Part shown: positions 32,449-41,806 of the stretch, piece by piece
Layout of the letters: the number at the start of each line of letters is the position of its first letter
Numbering within the stretch: the stretch's first letter is position 1
From: Chryseobacterium sp.
GTDB lineage: Bacteria > Bacteroidota > Bacteroidia > Flavobacteriales > Weeksellaceae
Reading direction: 5' to 3'
Assembly (NCBI RefSeq): GCF_029240215.1
Contig: NZ_JARBTK010000005.1
Span: 124,015 to 188,014 of the forward strand
Length of the DNA stretch: 64,000 nt
Notes under the pieces: generated by a model
Database searches by the model: none
The model's input: only the letters and a program-made list of their open reading frames with translations
What the model was told of the DNA's origin: nothing
Translations under genes and position numbers: made by a program

Positions 32449-34494
32449 TTATTTGAAATCAGTGTCTTTTGCCTGATTTACTTCATAAGATTTTACGTTC
32501 ATTGTCATATCCATACCCATCTGATTTACAGTGATTGTGTAAGGCATTTTCACACCTGCAACATCTTTGTAATTAGAATACACAGTAGGAACTGTCATTT
32601 CCTGACCTTGAGCTTTTACAGTTTCAGTTTCTCCGGTTTTAAGACCAGTTTTTACACTGTAATAATAAGTTTTGTCGGTAGTTTTGATTGCATAAGAATC
32701 TTCTCCGCCAATTTTCTCAATTCCGGCTAATTTGTAATCAGCAGATTTAGCAAAACCTAACTCTTCAAAAAGTTCAGTATTTTTCAGGTTGTCAGCGATT
32801 TCTTCTTTTGTCATCTGAACTTTCTGTCCTTGTTGCTCAGAATATCCAGTTTTACCGTCAAACATTTGTTTCTGAAGAGTCATTGCTCCCATTGAGACAA
32901 TTTGAAGTTCTTTCCCTCCCTGAGCTTTTGTCGTTTTAAAATCAATAGTTTGACCTTGCATAGACATTGAAGCTGTCATCGTGTAAGAAGAAACTTTAGC
33001 TAAGTTTGCTTTTCCACCGATTGCTGTAATGTATTTATCTACAACAGAAGCAACCGTTACGCTTGCATCAACTTTCTGAGTAGTTGGTTTTGCAACAGGA
33101 TTTGCATCCGTATCGTAATATTTTACAGGATAACCTAATTTTTCTAAACCTTCAGATATATCAGACGCTTTACCAGCGATGAAAATTCTGCTTTGGTTTG
33201 GTAAAACAGTAGCTTTTACAGCGTTTGAAACATCTGCAGCAGTTACTTTATCAATTGATTTTAAGTAATTTGTATAAAAATCAGCAGGAAGATCATTCAC
33301 TTTTTGACTTACTGCAAATCTTGCGATGGTTGCAGGCTGTTCTAGTGACATGATGAAGCTTCCTTTTAATTTAGCTTTTGCGTTTGCCAATTCGTCAGCT
33401 TTCACAGTAGAAATTCCGTTGATTTCATTCATGAATTCTTTTACTGCTTTGTCGGTTACTTCATTTCTTACGCTTGCTTCTGCTGAGAAATCAGGAGAAT
33501 ATTTGCTTGCGTTCATGCTTGAATATGCACCATAAGTAAATCCGTTTTTCTCACGAAGATTCATGAAAAGCCTGGCTTCACCACCACCACCAAGAATATA
33601 ATTGGCAATTGTAGCAGGGAAGTAATTAGAGTCTTTCATTTTCAACGTGTTGATATTTCCTACTGAAACTACAGATTGCACTGCAGAAGGTACATCTACT
33701 ACGTTGATCTCTGTCTTAGCAACGTTAGAAGCAGGTTCAAGAGGTGCGAAAGTTGTGTTGGCTTTTTTCCAGTTGCTGAATGCTTTTTCAACCAATGGTT
33801 TTACCTTATCAAATTTCACATCACCTACGATTACCAAATATGCATTATCCGGAGCGTAGTATTTTTTGTAAATATTCTGAACGTCAGCTAATTGAATTTT
33901 GTTTACAGATTCTACCGTTTCAAATTCTCCTCTTGAAGTATTTTTTCCGTAGATCAAAGCGTTAGAAACTCTTGAAGCGATAGCAGAAGCGTTTTTTTCT
34001 TCACTTTTAATTCCTTCAATAGATCTTTCTTTTGATTTTTGAATTTCGTCAGCAGAAAATTTAGGATTGATAATCGCATCTGCCATCAAACCTAAAACTT
34101 CAGGGAAATATTTTGAAAGTGAATTAGAAGAGGCTCCTCCGGTATTAAAACCTAAGTTTGCTCCTAAGAAATCTATTTTTTTGTTGAATTCGTCTTTGCT
34201 TAAAGTCGTTGTTCCGTTACCAAGCTGATCTGCCATGATCTCGCTTACTCCTACAACATCACCTTCGAAATAAGGTTGTCTGTCCATAGAAAGGCTCATG
34301 TTTACTCTTGGTAATTTGTTGTTTTCAACCACCATTACGGTCAAGCCGTTTTTAAGCTGAAAAGTTTTTGGCTGGGCAATGTTGATCACAGGAGTTGGTC
34401 CCGGTTTCGGCATTGCATTAAGGTCAATTTTTTGTGCAGAAAGCATTCCTGTGAATAAAAATGCTACTGCTATATATGTTAATTGCTTTTTCAT
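32449..34494 (-). CDS. M16 peptidase-like protein, probably inactive subunit, with LolA-like C-terminal domain
   Basis: The 681-residue secreted protein (signal MKKQLTYIAVAFLFTGMLSAQ) has two M16 domains. The zinc site HxxEH is not kept: the expected position reads VGVSEIMADQLGNGT, so it should not cleave by itself. In paired M16 enzymes such a subunit completes the substrate chamber; the R/Y pair expected in its C-terminal domain was not checked. From about residue 490 an extra 190-residue beta domain (YTMTASMSMQGQTIDFKTT, MPYTITVNQMGMDMTMNVKSYEV) resembles LolA/outer-membrane lipoprotein-sorting folds. The active partner gene lies just upstream. Confidence 0.85.
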   Translation of the reverse strand: MKKQLTYIAVAFLFTGMLSAQKIDLNAMPKPGPTPVINIAQPKTFQLKNGLTVMVVENNKLPRVNMSLSMDRQPYFEGDVVGVSEIMADQLGNGTTTLSKDEFNKKIDFLGANLGFNTGGASSNSLSKYFPEVLGLMADAIINPKFSADEIQKSKERSIEGIKSEEKNASAIASRVSNALIYGKNTSRGEFETVESVNKIQLADVQNIYKKYYAPDNAYLVIVGDVKFDKVKPLVEKAFSNWKKANTTFAPLEPASNVAKTEINVVDVPSAVQSVVSVGNINTLKMKDSNYFPATIANYILGGGGEARLFMNLREKNGFTYGAYSSMNASKYSPDFSAEASVRNEVTDKAVKEFMNEINGISTVKADELANAKAKLKGSFIMSLEQPATIARFAVSQKVNDLPADFYTNYLKSIDKVTAADVSNAVKATVLPNQSRIFIAGKASDISEGLEKLGYPVKYYDTDANPVAKPTTQKVDASVTVASVVDKYITAIGGKANLAKVSSYTMTASMSMQGQTIDFKTTKAQGGKELQIVSMGAMTLQKQMFDGKTGYSEQQGQKVQMTKEEIADNLKNTELFEELGFAKSADYKLAGIEKIGGEDSYAIKTTDKTYYYSVKTGLKTGETETVKAQGQEMTVPTVYSNYKDVAGVKMPYTITVNQMGMDMTMNVKSYEVNQAKDTDFK

Positions 34495-34612
34495 TTGTAA
34501 AAATTTAATTTTAATAATCCTTTATTTAAATTGATCATTTTATTGAGATTAATAAAAAACGGGTTGAAAAGTCTTTTATCTGAAATCTAATATCTAATAA
34601 TCTATTCAATGA

Positions 34613-35926
34613 TTATTTTTTTTCAGGAACGTAATTAATGATTACTCTTTGGTTAGGATTAAGATACTTTTTAGCAGCATTTTGAAGATCTTGCTTAGTG
34701 ATCGATCTGTAGATGTCAATTTCTTTATTGATCAAATTGGTATCTCCCATCAACACGTGGTTTGTTGCCAATGAAGCAGCAATTCCCTGAATGCTTGAGT
34801 TTGCATTTACAAACTGGTTTTCAAACTGATTCTGAAGTTTTTGATAATCTTCCTGAGAAATTAATGTTGTCTGAAGTTTTTTGATTTCAGCATCAATATC
34901 TGCCTGCAAAGTCTGCTTCGTTGTAGCTCCCATCGGGATCGCAAAGAATGCAAAAATACCGTAATCTTCAAGACCTTGGTTGAAAGCCTGTACCTGAAGC
35001 GCTTTTTTCTCCTGATCTACTAATTTTTTGTATAAAACTGAAGATTTTCCGCTGCTTAAGTAAGAAGAAAGCATATCAAGAATATAAGCATCTTTTTCTT
35101 TGTTAGCCGGAGTTCTGTATGCGAAAACATAAGCAGGAAGCTGAATGTTCGGATCTGTAGCTGTTACTTCTTTTTCCTGAGTGATAGGAGCGTCCTTCGG
35201 GAAGTTTTTAGGATAAACAGTTCCTTTAGGAATTCCACCATAATATTCCTGAATCCATTTTTTAGTCTGCTCAGGTTTGATGTCTCCTGCTACAACCAAA
35301 GTTGCGTTGTTCGGAACGTAATATTTTTTATAAAAAGCTTTGAATTCTTCTAATTTAGCACCGTTCAGATCTTCCATAGAGCCAATTGTAGGCCAGTTGT
35401 AAGGGTGATTGGTGAAAAGGTTTTTCTGTACTGTTGTGAAAAGATTTCCGTAAGGCTGGTTATCCATTCTCAATCTTTTTTCTTCTTTTACAACCTCTCT
35501 TTGTGTGTCTACACCGATTTGGTTAATTTCCGCATGGCGTAATCTTTCAGCTTCCATCCAAAGCCCCAACTGCTCGTTGTTTGACGGGAAAGTTTCATAG
35601 TAATACGTTCTGTCGTTTGTAGTGTTTGCGTTGTTTTGTCCTCCGTTGGAAGATACAATTTTAAACCATTCTCCTCTTTTGATATTTGGAGTTCCTTCAA
35701 ATAAAAGGTGCTCAAAAAAGTGAGCAAAACCAGTTCTTCCTATTACCTCGTCTTTTGCTCCGACGTGATACATTACCCCTGTTGTAACTACCGGTGCAGA
35801 ATTATCCTGATGAAGAATTACGTGTAAACCGTTTGGTAAATCATACTCTTCGAATTTGATTTGTTGTGCATTTAGCATTACTCCAAAAAAAGCAGCTGCT
35901 GCAGCACTAAGAAGTCGTTTTTTCAT
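34613..35926 (-). CDS. M16 family zinc peptidase, active subunit
   Basis: The 437-residue protein starts at MKKRLLSAAAAAFFGVMLNAQ, a signal peptide (the track adds 7 residues), and has the inverted zinc motif HFFEHLLFEG (HxxEH) with the distant Glu ligand further on (E in EKEVVKEEKRLRM region). It should cleave peptides in the periplasm as a heterodimer with the inactive M16 subunit that follows after about 120 nt. This pair arrangement is common in Bacteroidota. A TATTTTTG box lies 28 nt upstream of the ATG. Confidence 0.92.
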   Translation of the reverse strand: MKKRLLSAAAAAFFGVMLNAQQIKFEEYDLPNGLHVILHQDNSAPVVTTGVMYHVGAKDEVIGRTGFAHFFEHLLFEGTPNIKRGEWFKIVSSNGGQNNANTTNDRTYYYETFPSNNEQLGLWMEAERLRHAEINQIGVDTQREVVKEEKRLRMDNQPYGNLFTTVQKNLFTNHPYNWPTIGSMEDLNGAKLEEFKAFYKKYYVPNNATLVVAGDIKPEQTKKWIQEYYGGIPKGTVYPKNFPKDAPITQEKEVTATDPNIQLPAYVFAYRTPANKEKDAYILDMLSSYLSSGKSSVLYKKLVDQEKKALQVQAFNQGLEDYGIFAFFAIPMGATTKQTLQADIDAEIKKLQTTLISQEDYQKLQNQFENQFVNANSSIQGIAASLATNHVLMGDTNLINKEIDIYRSITKQDLQNAAKKYLNPNQRVIINYVPEKK

Positions 35927-36085
35927 AAATAGAAATTGTTTTGTCAATTAGTGCCAAAAATACATTAAATGTTACAGATTTTTAAGAAAATTTTGTAGTT
36001 TTAAAAGTTGGAATCTGAATTTGATTTCAATCATAAAATTCTTTCATTTTTAGAATTAATTTTAAATCGCAATTACACAGACTTC

Positions 36086-37954
36086 ATGAAAAGTTTTTTA
36101 GAGCAGAATGTTTCACAGGAATCATTGATCACTTTATTCAGCCAAGCTCCTGTAGCAATGTGTTTGCTGATAGGTGATGATCTTATCATAGAGAATGCCA
36201 ATCCTCAGATTATAGAGCTTTGGGGAAGAGATGCCTCCGTTGTTGGCAAGCCGCTGTTTGAGGTTCTTCCGGAAATCAAGTCTCAGGGTTTCGTGGAAAT
36301 CTTCGAAAATGTATATCATAAAGGAGAAATTTTTAAAGGTAATAAGCTTTCCATTTTTTTAGAAAAATTCGGGAATCTGGAAGAACATTTTTTCGACTTT
36401 ATTTATTCGCCGGTTTATAATGATGATAAAAAAATTATCGGGGTAAGTGTAGTTGCTACAGAGATGACAGATCAGGTCATATCTGAACGGAAGTTGAAAG
36501 AAAGTGAATACCGTTTTGAAGATTTAATAAAAAACTCAGACTATTCTACGGCAATTTATCGTTCAGAAGATCTTTATATAGAACTTGCGAATGACCTTAT
36601 GCTCAAAACATGGGGGAAAGATGCTTCTGTGATAGGAATGAAACTTGAAGATGCTTTGCCCGAGCTCGAAGGGCAGCCGTTTATAGGTATTCTTAAAGAT
36701 ATTTTTAAAACCGGAAAAACTTATACTGCAACAGAAGATCGTGTAGATTTGGTAGTTGACGGAAAACTTCAGACGTATTATTTCAACTTTTCATACAAGC
36801 CTTTAAAAAATCAAAAAGGTGAAGTCTATGCCATTTATAATGTAGCGGTTGATATTACAGATTTGGTTCGTGCAAGAAAGGAAATTCAGGAAAGGGAAGA
36901 AAAGTTCAGAGATCTCGCCGATTCTATGCCTCAGTTCGTATGGACTTGTGACAAAGATGGCAAGATAACCTATATGAATGACAACTGGTACAGATATACA
37001 GGCTTTGAAAGAGATGAAGATCCGGCAGATGGTATCAAAAGAATTATCAATCCTGAAGTTTATGAGAAAGTCATGGTGGTTTGGGAAGAAAGCCTGAGAA
37101 CGAGAAAATCTTTCGAAATGGAGTATCAGTTTTTAGATCCAGATCATCCTGAAGTATACCGCTGGTTTTTGGGAAGGGCAGTTCCCGCATATGATGAAAA
37201 CGGAAACATCAAACAGTGGATCGGAACTTTTACCGATATTGATGATTTTAAACAATTGCAGACACAGAAAGATAATTTTCTCGGAATTGCAAGTCATGAA
37301 CTGAAAACGCCTTTGACGAGTTTAAAAATTTATACTCAGTTTATCGAGAAAAATCTTGTCAGACAAAATGATCTCAAAAATGCACAGGTTGCCCGAAGAA
37401 TGGATGACCAGATTGATTTGCTGACCAATCTGATCAGCGATTTGCTTGATGTAACAAAAATTCAGAACGGAAAGATTCAGCTCAATGAATCTGAATTTGA
37501 TTTCGATCAATTGGCAGAAGAGATTGTTGTCGAACAGCAAATGACTGCAAGACACAAAATCACTTTTCATCATTCCGAGGTAGGAAATGTTTTTGCTGAC
37601 CGACATCGGATCTCGCAAGTCATGAGCAATCTTATAAGTAACGCTGTAAAATATTCTCCCGATGCAGATGAAGTGATCGTTTCGACTCAACTGATCGGAA
37701 ACAATGTCAAATTTTGCGTTAGAGATTTCGGGATTGGTATTCCCGAAGATAAACAGAATAAGGTGTTTGAACAATATTACAGAGTAAGCAGTTCGAAAGA
37801 GCATACAATTTCCGGACTTGGTTTGGGACTTTATATATCTTCCGAGATCATCAAACGTACAGGAGGTCGTATTTACGTGTCATCAATCGAAGAAAAAGGG
37901 TCTGATTTTTGCTTCGAAATCCCCAAAAGTAAAAAAGTACAACAAAATGCCTAA
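36086..37954 (+). CDS. PAS-domain hybrid-less sensor histidine kinase (soluble)
   Basis: The 622-residue kinase has three PAS domains in a row (about 1-120, 130-250, 255-380), each with the N-L-x-x-W-G-R/K-D-A-S-V motif (IIELWGRDASVVGKPL, LMLKTWGKDASVIGMKL, then TYMNDNWYRYTGFERDEDP). The kinase core follows: GIASHELKTPLTSLKIYTQF (His), MSNLISNAVKYSPDADEV (N box), RDFGIGIPEDKQNKVFEQYY (G1) and GLGLGLYISSEIIKRTGG (G2). No membrane helix is seen. ATG at 36086 is used because the track's start is TTG. A single-domain response regulator overlaps by 8 bp. Confidence 0.88.
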   Translation: MKSFLEQNVSQESLITLFSQAPVAMCLLIGDDLIIENANPQIIELWGRDASVVGKPLFEVLPEIKSQGFVEIFENVYHKGEIFKGNKLSIFLEKFGNLEEHFFDFIYSPVYNDDKKIIGVSVVATEMTDQVISERKLKESEYRFEDLIKNSDYSTAIYRSEDLYIELANDLMLKTWGKDASVIGMKLEDALPELEGQPFIGILKDIFKTGKTYTATEDRVDLVVDGKLQTYYFNFSYKPLKNQKGEVYAIYNVAVDITDLVRARKEIQEREEKFRDLADSMPQFVWTCDKDGKITYMNDNWYRYTGFERDEDPADGIKRIINPEVYEKVMVVWEESLRTRKSFEMEYQFLDPDHPEVYRWFLGRAVPAYDENGNIKQWIGTFTDIDDFKQLQTQKDNFLGIASHELKTPLTSLKIYTQFIEKNLVRQNDLKNAQVARRMDDQIDLLTNLISDLLDVTKIQNGKIQLNESEFDFDQLAEEIVVEQQMTARHKITFHHSEVGNVFADRHRISQVMSNLISNAVKYSPDADEVIVSTQLIGNNVKFCVRDFGIGIPEDKQNKVFEQYYRVSSSKEHTISGLGLGLYISSEIIKRTGGRIYVSSIEEKGSDFCFEIPKSKKVQQNA

Positions 37955-38315
37955 CGCAACAAAAGTTTTAGTGGTAGACGACAGTCCTGCAATCGTTGAT
38001 TCGATAGAGATGATGCTGGATTTTGAAGGATTTGAGATTGAAAAATTTTATAAAGGTTCAGACATGCTGAAAACTTTGAATGCAGATTCGAAACCCAATG
38101 TTATTTTAATGGATATGTGGCTTTCCGGGGAAGACGGAAGAGATATATGCAAAGAAATCAAAGCCGATGAAAATTTGAAAGACATTCCGGTTTTGATTAT
38201 GTCAGCGAGCCGTGGATTAGAGCAATCAGCCCTAGAAGCAGGAGCAGATGCTTTTATTGCAAAACCTTTCGATTTGGGTGATATGGTAGACAGATTGAAA
38301 ACTTACGCTAAATAA
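37947..38315 (+). CDS. Single-domain response regulator
   Basis: The 122-residue protein is a bare receiver: VLVVDDSPAIVDSIEMMLDFEGFE (acidic pair), NVILMDMWLSGEDGRDIC (phospho-acceptor Asp) and FIAKPFDLGDMVDRL (conserved Lys). It has no output domain, so it probably passes the phosphate onward or acts by protein contact. The ATG overlaps the kinase stop codon region by 8 bp, which implies coupling. The track ORF starts 43 residues too early. Confidence 0.93.
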   Translation: MPNATKVLVVDDSPAIVDSIEMMLDFEGFEIEKFYKGSDMLKTLNADSKPNVILMDMWLSGEDGRDICKEIKADENLKDIPVLIMSASRGLEQSALEAGADAFIAKPFDLGDMVDRLKTYAK

Positions 38316-38335
38316 ATTTAAAGCTTACAATATAG

Positions 38336-38370
38336 TCAATCAGCAGAATTTTTTTTGCTGATTTTTTTGT
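38336..38370 (+). terminator. Terminator of the PAS kinase/receiver transcript
   Basis: ATCAGCA / TGCTGAT stem with a 10-nt loop and seven T downstream. Confidence 0.78.
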
Positions 38371-38426
38371 TTAAATTTTTAAAGAAATTATACTGAAATT
38401 CTAATTCTGAACATTTACATTGATAA

Positions 38427-38457
38427 TTTGAATTCTCCTTATAATACACTAATTTTG
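38427..38457 (+). promoter_or_regulatory. Promoter of the UvrD/PcrA-type helicase gene (TTTG - 19 nt - TAATTTTG)
   Basis: TTTG at 38427-38430 and TAATTTTG at 38450-38457 match the Bacteroidota consensus with 19 nt spacing. The leader to the ATG at 38481 is about 20 nt. Confidence 0.65.
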
Positions 38458-38480
38458 TGTTCCCAAATTTTTTTTGCCGT

Positions 38481-40811
38481 ATGGATTATCTGAAAGGACT
38501 CAACGAACCACAATATGAAGCCGTTACCACTTTACAAGGACCTCTGATGGTACTTGCAGGAGCCGGTTCCGGAAAAACGCGTGTGCTCACGATGCGTATC
38601 GCTCATTTGATTACCAATGGCGTAGATCCATTCAATATTCTGGCGTTGACCTTTACCAACAAAGCGGCAAAAGAAATGAAAGAACGTATCGCCAAAGTGG
38701 TGGGTCAAAGCAATGCGAGAAGCCTTTGGATGGGAACTTTTCACTCGGTTTTTGCAAGAATTCTGAGAAGTGAAGCGCATTACTTGGGTTATCCTTCCAA
38801 CTTTACGATTTACGATCAGCAGGATGCTCTGAATGTTATCAGAAAAGTGTTAAAAGACATGAATATCGATGCAGATTTATATAAACCTAAAAAAGTTCAG
38901 GCAAGAATTTCCAATTACAAAAATAACCTGATTACCGTAAAAGCATATTACAACAATCCCGAATTAATAGAAGCTGACGAAAAAGCCAACATGAAATTTA
39001 TCGGGAAAATTTATGAAAAATATGTAGAAGCATGCTTCAAAAATGGTTCAATGGATTTTGATGATCTATTGTTGAAAACCAACGAATTGTTAACGAGATT
39101 TCCGGAAGTTTTGGCAAAATACCAGGACAGATTCAGATATATTCTGGTGGATGAGTACCAGGATACGAATCACTCTCAGTATTTAATCGTGAAAGCTTTA
39201 GCTTCAAAATTTGAAAATATTTGTGTGGTAGGAGACGATGCGCAGTCGATTTATTCCTTCCGTGGTGCAAATATTTACAATATTTTAAATTTTAAAAAAG
39301 ATTATCCGGATGCAGTGACGGTTTCATTGGAGCAAAATTACCGTTCGACACAAAATATTGTGAATGCTGCTAACGCTGTGATTGCGAAAAACCTGCAACA
39401 GTTTAAGAAAAATGTTTTCAGTGAAAATGAAGAAGGCGAAAAAATCAAGGTTTACCGTTCACTTTCTGATGCTGATGAAGCCAATTTCGTAGCCGGAAAT
39501 ATTTGGGAACTAAGAAACAGAGAGCAGAAAAAATTCAGCGATTTTGCAATTTTATACCGTACCAATTCTCAGACTAGAGCATTCGAAGATTCTTTAAGGC
39601 GTAAAAATATTCCATATAAAGTTTACGGAGGTTTGTCTTTCTACCAAAGAAAGGAAGTAAAAGATCTCATCGGCTATCTTCGCCTTTTAGTCAATGAAAA
39701 TGATTCTGAAGCTTTGATGAGAATCATCAATTATCCGACAAGAGGAATTGGTGAAACGACTCAAAATAAATTGATCGTTTTTGCAGATTCGCAGAATATT
39801 CCGGTTTCAAAAGTTTTAGACAATTTAGGAATGTATGCTCCGCAATTGAAATTCAATAATGGCGTTTTAACTAAATTGAGCGATTTCTGGTCAATGATCC
39901 AAGCATTTAAGGTGTTGCTTAAAACAGAAACAGCTTACAGTGTTGCAATGGAAGTGGCAAAGCGAAGCGGTTTGATTAAATTTTTAAAAGACGATCAAAC
40001 TCCGGAAGGAATTTCAAGAGTAGAAAACGTTCAGGAATTGATGAACTCAATGCAGGGTTTCATCGAAGAGCAGCAGCAAATTGAAGATGGAGACCCGAGT
40101 TTACCGAATTTTCTTGAAAACATTGCACTTTCTGCTGACACTCAAAGAAAAGATGATGAAGAAGATATGGTTTCTTTGATGACGATTCACCTTTCAAAAG
40201 GTCTGGAGTTTCCAGTCGTTCATTTGGTTGGTTTGGAAGAAAATTTGTTCCCGAGCTTCATGAGTTCGGCGACAAGAGAAGATTTGGAAGAAGAAAGACG
40301 TTTATTTTATGTTGCATTAACGAGAGCTGAAAAGCAGGCATTTTTCTCATATGCAGTTTCCCGTTTTCAATGGGGTAAAATTACAGATGCAGAACCTTCA
40401 AGATTTTTAAGTGAAGTTAATGAAGAGTATATTGAATTTTTAAATCCGGCGATCGAAAAAAGATTTATCAACAATGCAGGTATTACTTCCAATATTTTTG
40501 ATGAGCATCCTTCTGAAATGAAAAGCTTTAAAAAAATTGAAAAGAAAACGATTTCTAAGTCTGAAAATGATAAGCCGATTGCAGAGCCGAGAAAATTAAA
40601 GCCCGTAAGTACAGCAAAAATCATTAATCCGAGTGGAGCTTCTTCACAGGATATTGAAGTAGGAGATAAAGTGAGACACGACCGTTTTGGAATCGGTGAA
40701 GTGAAATTCCTGGATGGAACCGATCCGCAGAATATCAAAGCGAAAGTTGTTTTCTTACACGAAGGCGAGAAGAATCTGATCTTGAAATATGCTAAATTGA
40801 CGAAGATTTAA
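38481..40811 (+). CDS. UvrD/PcrA-type ATP-dependent DNA helicase
   Basis: The 776-residue SF1A helicase has motif I GAGSGKTRVLTMRIAHLI, motif Ia LTFTNKAAKEMKERI, motif II LVDEYQDTNHSQY, motif III GDDAQSIYSFRGA, motif IV LEQNYRSTQNI, motif V SLMTIHLSKGLEF and motif VI EERRLFYVALTRAE. The C-terminal VRHDRFGIGEVKFLDGT module is the Tudor-like domain of PcrA/UvrD that binds RNA polymerase. It unwinds DNA 3' to 5' in nucleotide-excision and mismatch repair. The ATG at MDYLKGLNEPQYEAV matches the family start. Confidence 0.95.
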   Translation: MDYLKGLNEPQYEAVTTLQGPLMVLAGAGSGKTRVLTMRIAHLITNGVDPFNILALTFTNKAAKEMKERIAKVVGQSNARSLWMGTFHSVFARILRSEAHYLGYPSNFTIYDQQDALNVIRKVLKDMNIDADLYKPKKVQARISNYKNNLITVKAYYNNPELIEADEKANMKFIGKIYEKYVEACFKNGSMDFDDLLLKTNELLTRFPEVLAKYQDRFRYILVDEYQDTNHSQYLIVKALASKFENICVVGDDAQSIYSFRGANIYNILNFKKDYPDAVTVSLEQNYRSTQNIVNAANAVIAKNLQQFKKNVFSENEEGEKIKVYRSLSDADEANFVAGNIWELRNREQKKFSDFAILYRTNSQTRAFEDSLRRKNIPYKVYGGLSFYQRKEVKDLIGYLRLLVNENDSEALMRIINYPTRGIGETTQNKLIVFADSQNIPVSKVLDNLGMYAPQLKFNNGVLTKLSDFWSMIQAFKVLLKTETAYSVAMEVAKRSGLIKFLKDDQTPEGISRVENVQELMNSMQGFIEEQQQIEDGDPSLPNFLENIALSADTQRKDDEEDMVSLMTIHLSKGLEFPVVHLVGLEENLFPSFMSSATREDLEEERRLFYVALTRAEKQAFFSYAVSRFQWGKITDAEPSRFLSEVNEEYIEFLNPAIEKRFINNAGITSNIFDEHPSEMKSFKKIEKKTISKSENDKPIAEPRKLKPVSTAKIINPSGASSQDIEVGDKVRHDRFGIGEVKFLDGTDPQNIKAKVVFLHEGEKNLILKYAKLTKI

Positions 40812-40837
40812 GATTAAAAATTTCATCATAAATTATC

Positions 40838-40872
40838 AAACAGACTTTTTCATAAAGTCTGTTTTTTTATAA
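40838..40872 (+). terminator. Terminator of the helicase gene
   Basis: AAACAGACTTT / AAAGTCTGTTT hairpin followed by TTTTT. Confidence 0.85.
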
Positions 40873-40903
40873 ATTCATATCTTTAAATTCCAAAATATTT
40901 AAA

Positions 40904-41725
40904 ATGAAAAAGTTTCTTATCTTTCTCTTTATCACAATAATTTCATATCCACTTTTTTCCCAGGAATATCAAACTATTTCCAATCTTCATTATTACGATG
41001 AGCAAACTAACAAATCAGATGCTTATATTAATGAAAGATGTGTTTTGGATATTTATGTTCCAAAAAATATAAAGAATTTCCCGACAATAATTTGGTTTCA
41101 CGGTGGCGGATTGACTGGCGGACAAAAAGATATTCCCGAAGAATTAAAAAATAAAGGAGTTGCCGTGATTGGTGTAAACTACAGATTGTCACCAAAAGTA
41201 AATGCTCCGAAATATATTGAAGATGCAGCCGCTGCAACAGCCTGGGTTTTTAAGAATATCAAAAAATACGGAGGAAGTGAAAAGTTAATTTTTATTACCG
41301 GACATTCTGCGGGAGGTTATCTTGCCATCATGGTTGGTTTGGATAAATCTTATTTAAATAAGTATAAAATCGATGCCAATCAATTAGCCGGAATTATCCC
41401 TTTCAGCGGACAAATGATTTCTCATTTTACAACGAGAAAAGAAAAAGGAATTGATGAATTGGATGCAAGAATTGATGATATGGCACCACTTCATTTTATC
41501 CGTTCCGATGCACCACCTTTACTTTTAATAACTGGTGATCGTGAGAAAGAATTACTTGGAAGATATGAAGAAAATGCTTACATGTGGAGAATGATGAAGC
41601 TGAAAGGTCATAAAGAAACAGTTTTATACGAACTTGATGGTTTCGATCATGGCGGAATGGCTCATCCTGCTTTTCCGTTACTTTTAAATGAAATTAAGAG
41701 GGTTGAGAAACTTAAGAAAAATTGA
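40904..41725 (+). CDS. Secreted alpha/beta hydrolase (esterase)
   Basis: The 273-residue protein begins with a signal peptide (MKKFLIFLFITIISYPLFSQ) and has HGGGLTGGQKDIP (oxyanion-hole HGGG), GHSAGGYLAIMVG (nucleophile elbow GxSxG, Ser at about residue 133), and later FDHGGMAHP with the catalytic His. It belongs to the BD-FAE/hormone-sensitive lipase-like esterases, which hydrolyse short-chain or aryl esters. It is one of three hydrolases of this class in the window (others at 45113 and 47470). It is monocistronic. Confidence 0.85.
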   Translation: MKKFLIFLFITIISYPLFSQEYQTISNLHYYDEQTNKSDAYINERCVLDIYVPKNIKNFPTIIWFHGGGLTGGQKDIPEELKNKGVAVIGVNYRLSPKVNAPKYIEDAAAATAWVFKNIKKYGGSEKLIFITGHSAGGYLAIMVGLDKSYLNKYKIDANQLAGIIPFSGQMISHFTTRKEKGIDELDARIDDMAPLHFIRSDAPPLLLITGDREKELLGRYEENAYMWRMMKLKGHKETVLYELDGFDHGGMAHPAFPLLLNEIKRVEKLKKN

Positions 41726-41751
41726 ATTTTTAAAATTTAAAAAAGCTTAAA

Positions 41752-41790
41752 AACAAAACAGGCGCAATTAATATTGTGCCTGTTTTATGT
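41752..41790. terminator. Bidirectional terminator between esterase and cstA
   Basis: AAAACAGGC / GCCTGTTTT stem with a CAAT / ATTG inner arm; T-runs on both strands. Confidence 0.82.
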
Positions 41791-41806
41791 ATTGTATTAA
41801 TCTAAA

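Noticed and set aside
36008-36085. TTG start with 26 extra residues for the PAS kinase
   Set aside because: TTG starts are rare here and an ATG with PAS-adjacent sequence follows at 36086.
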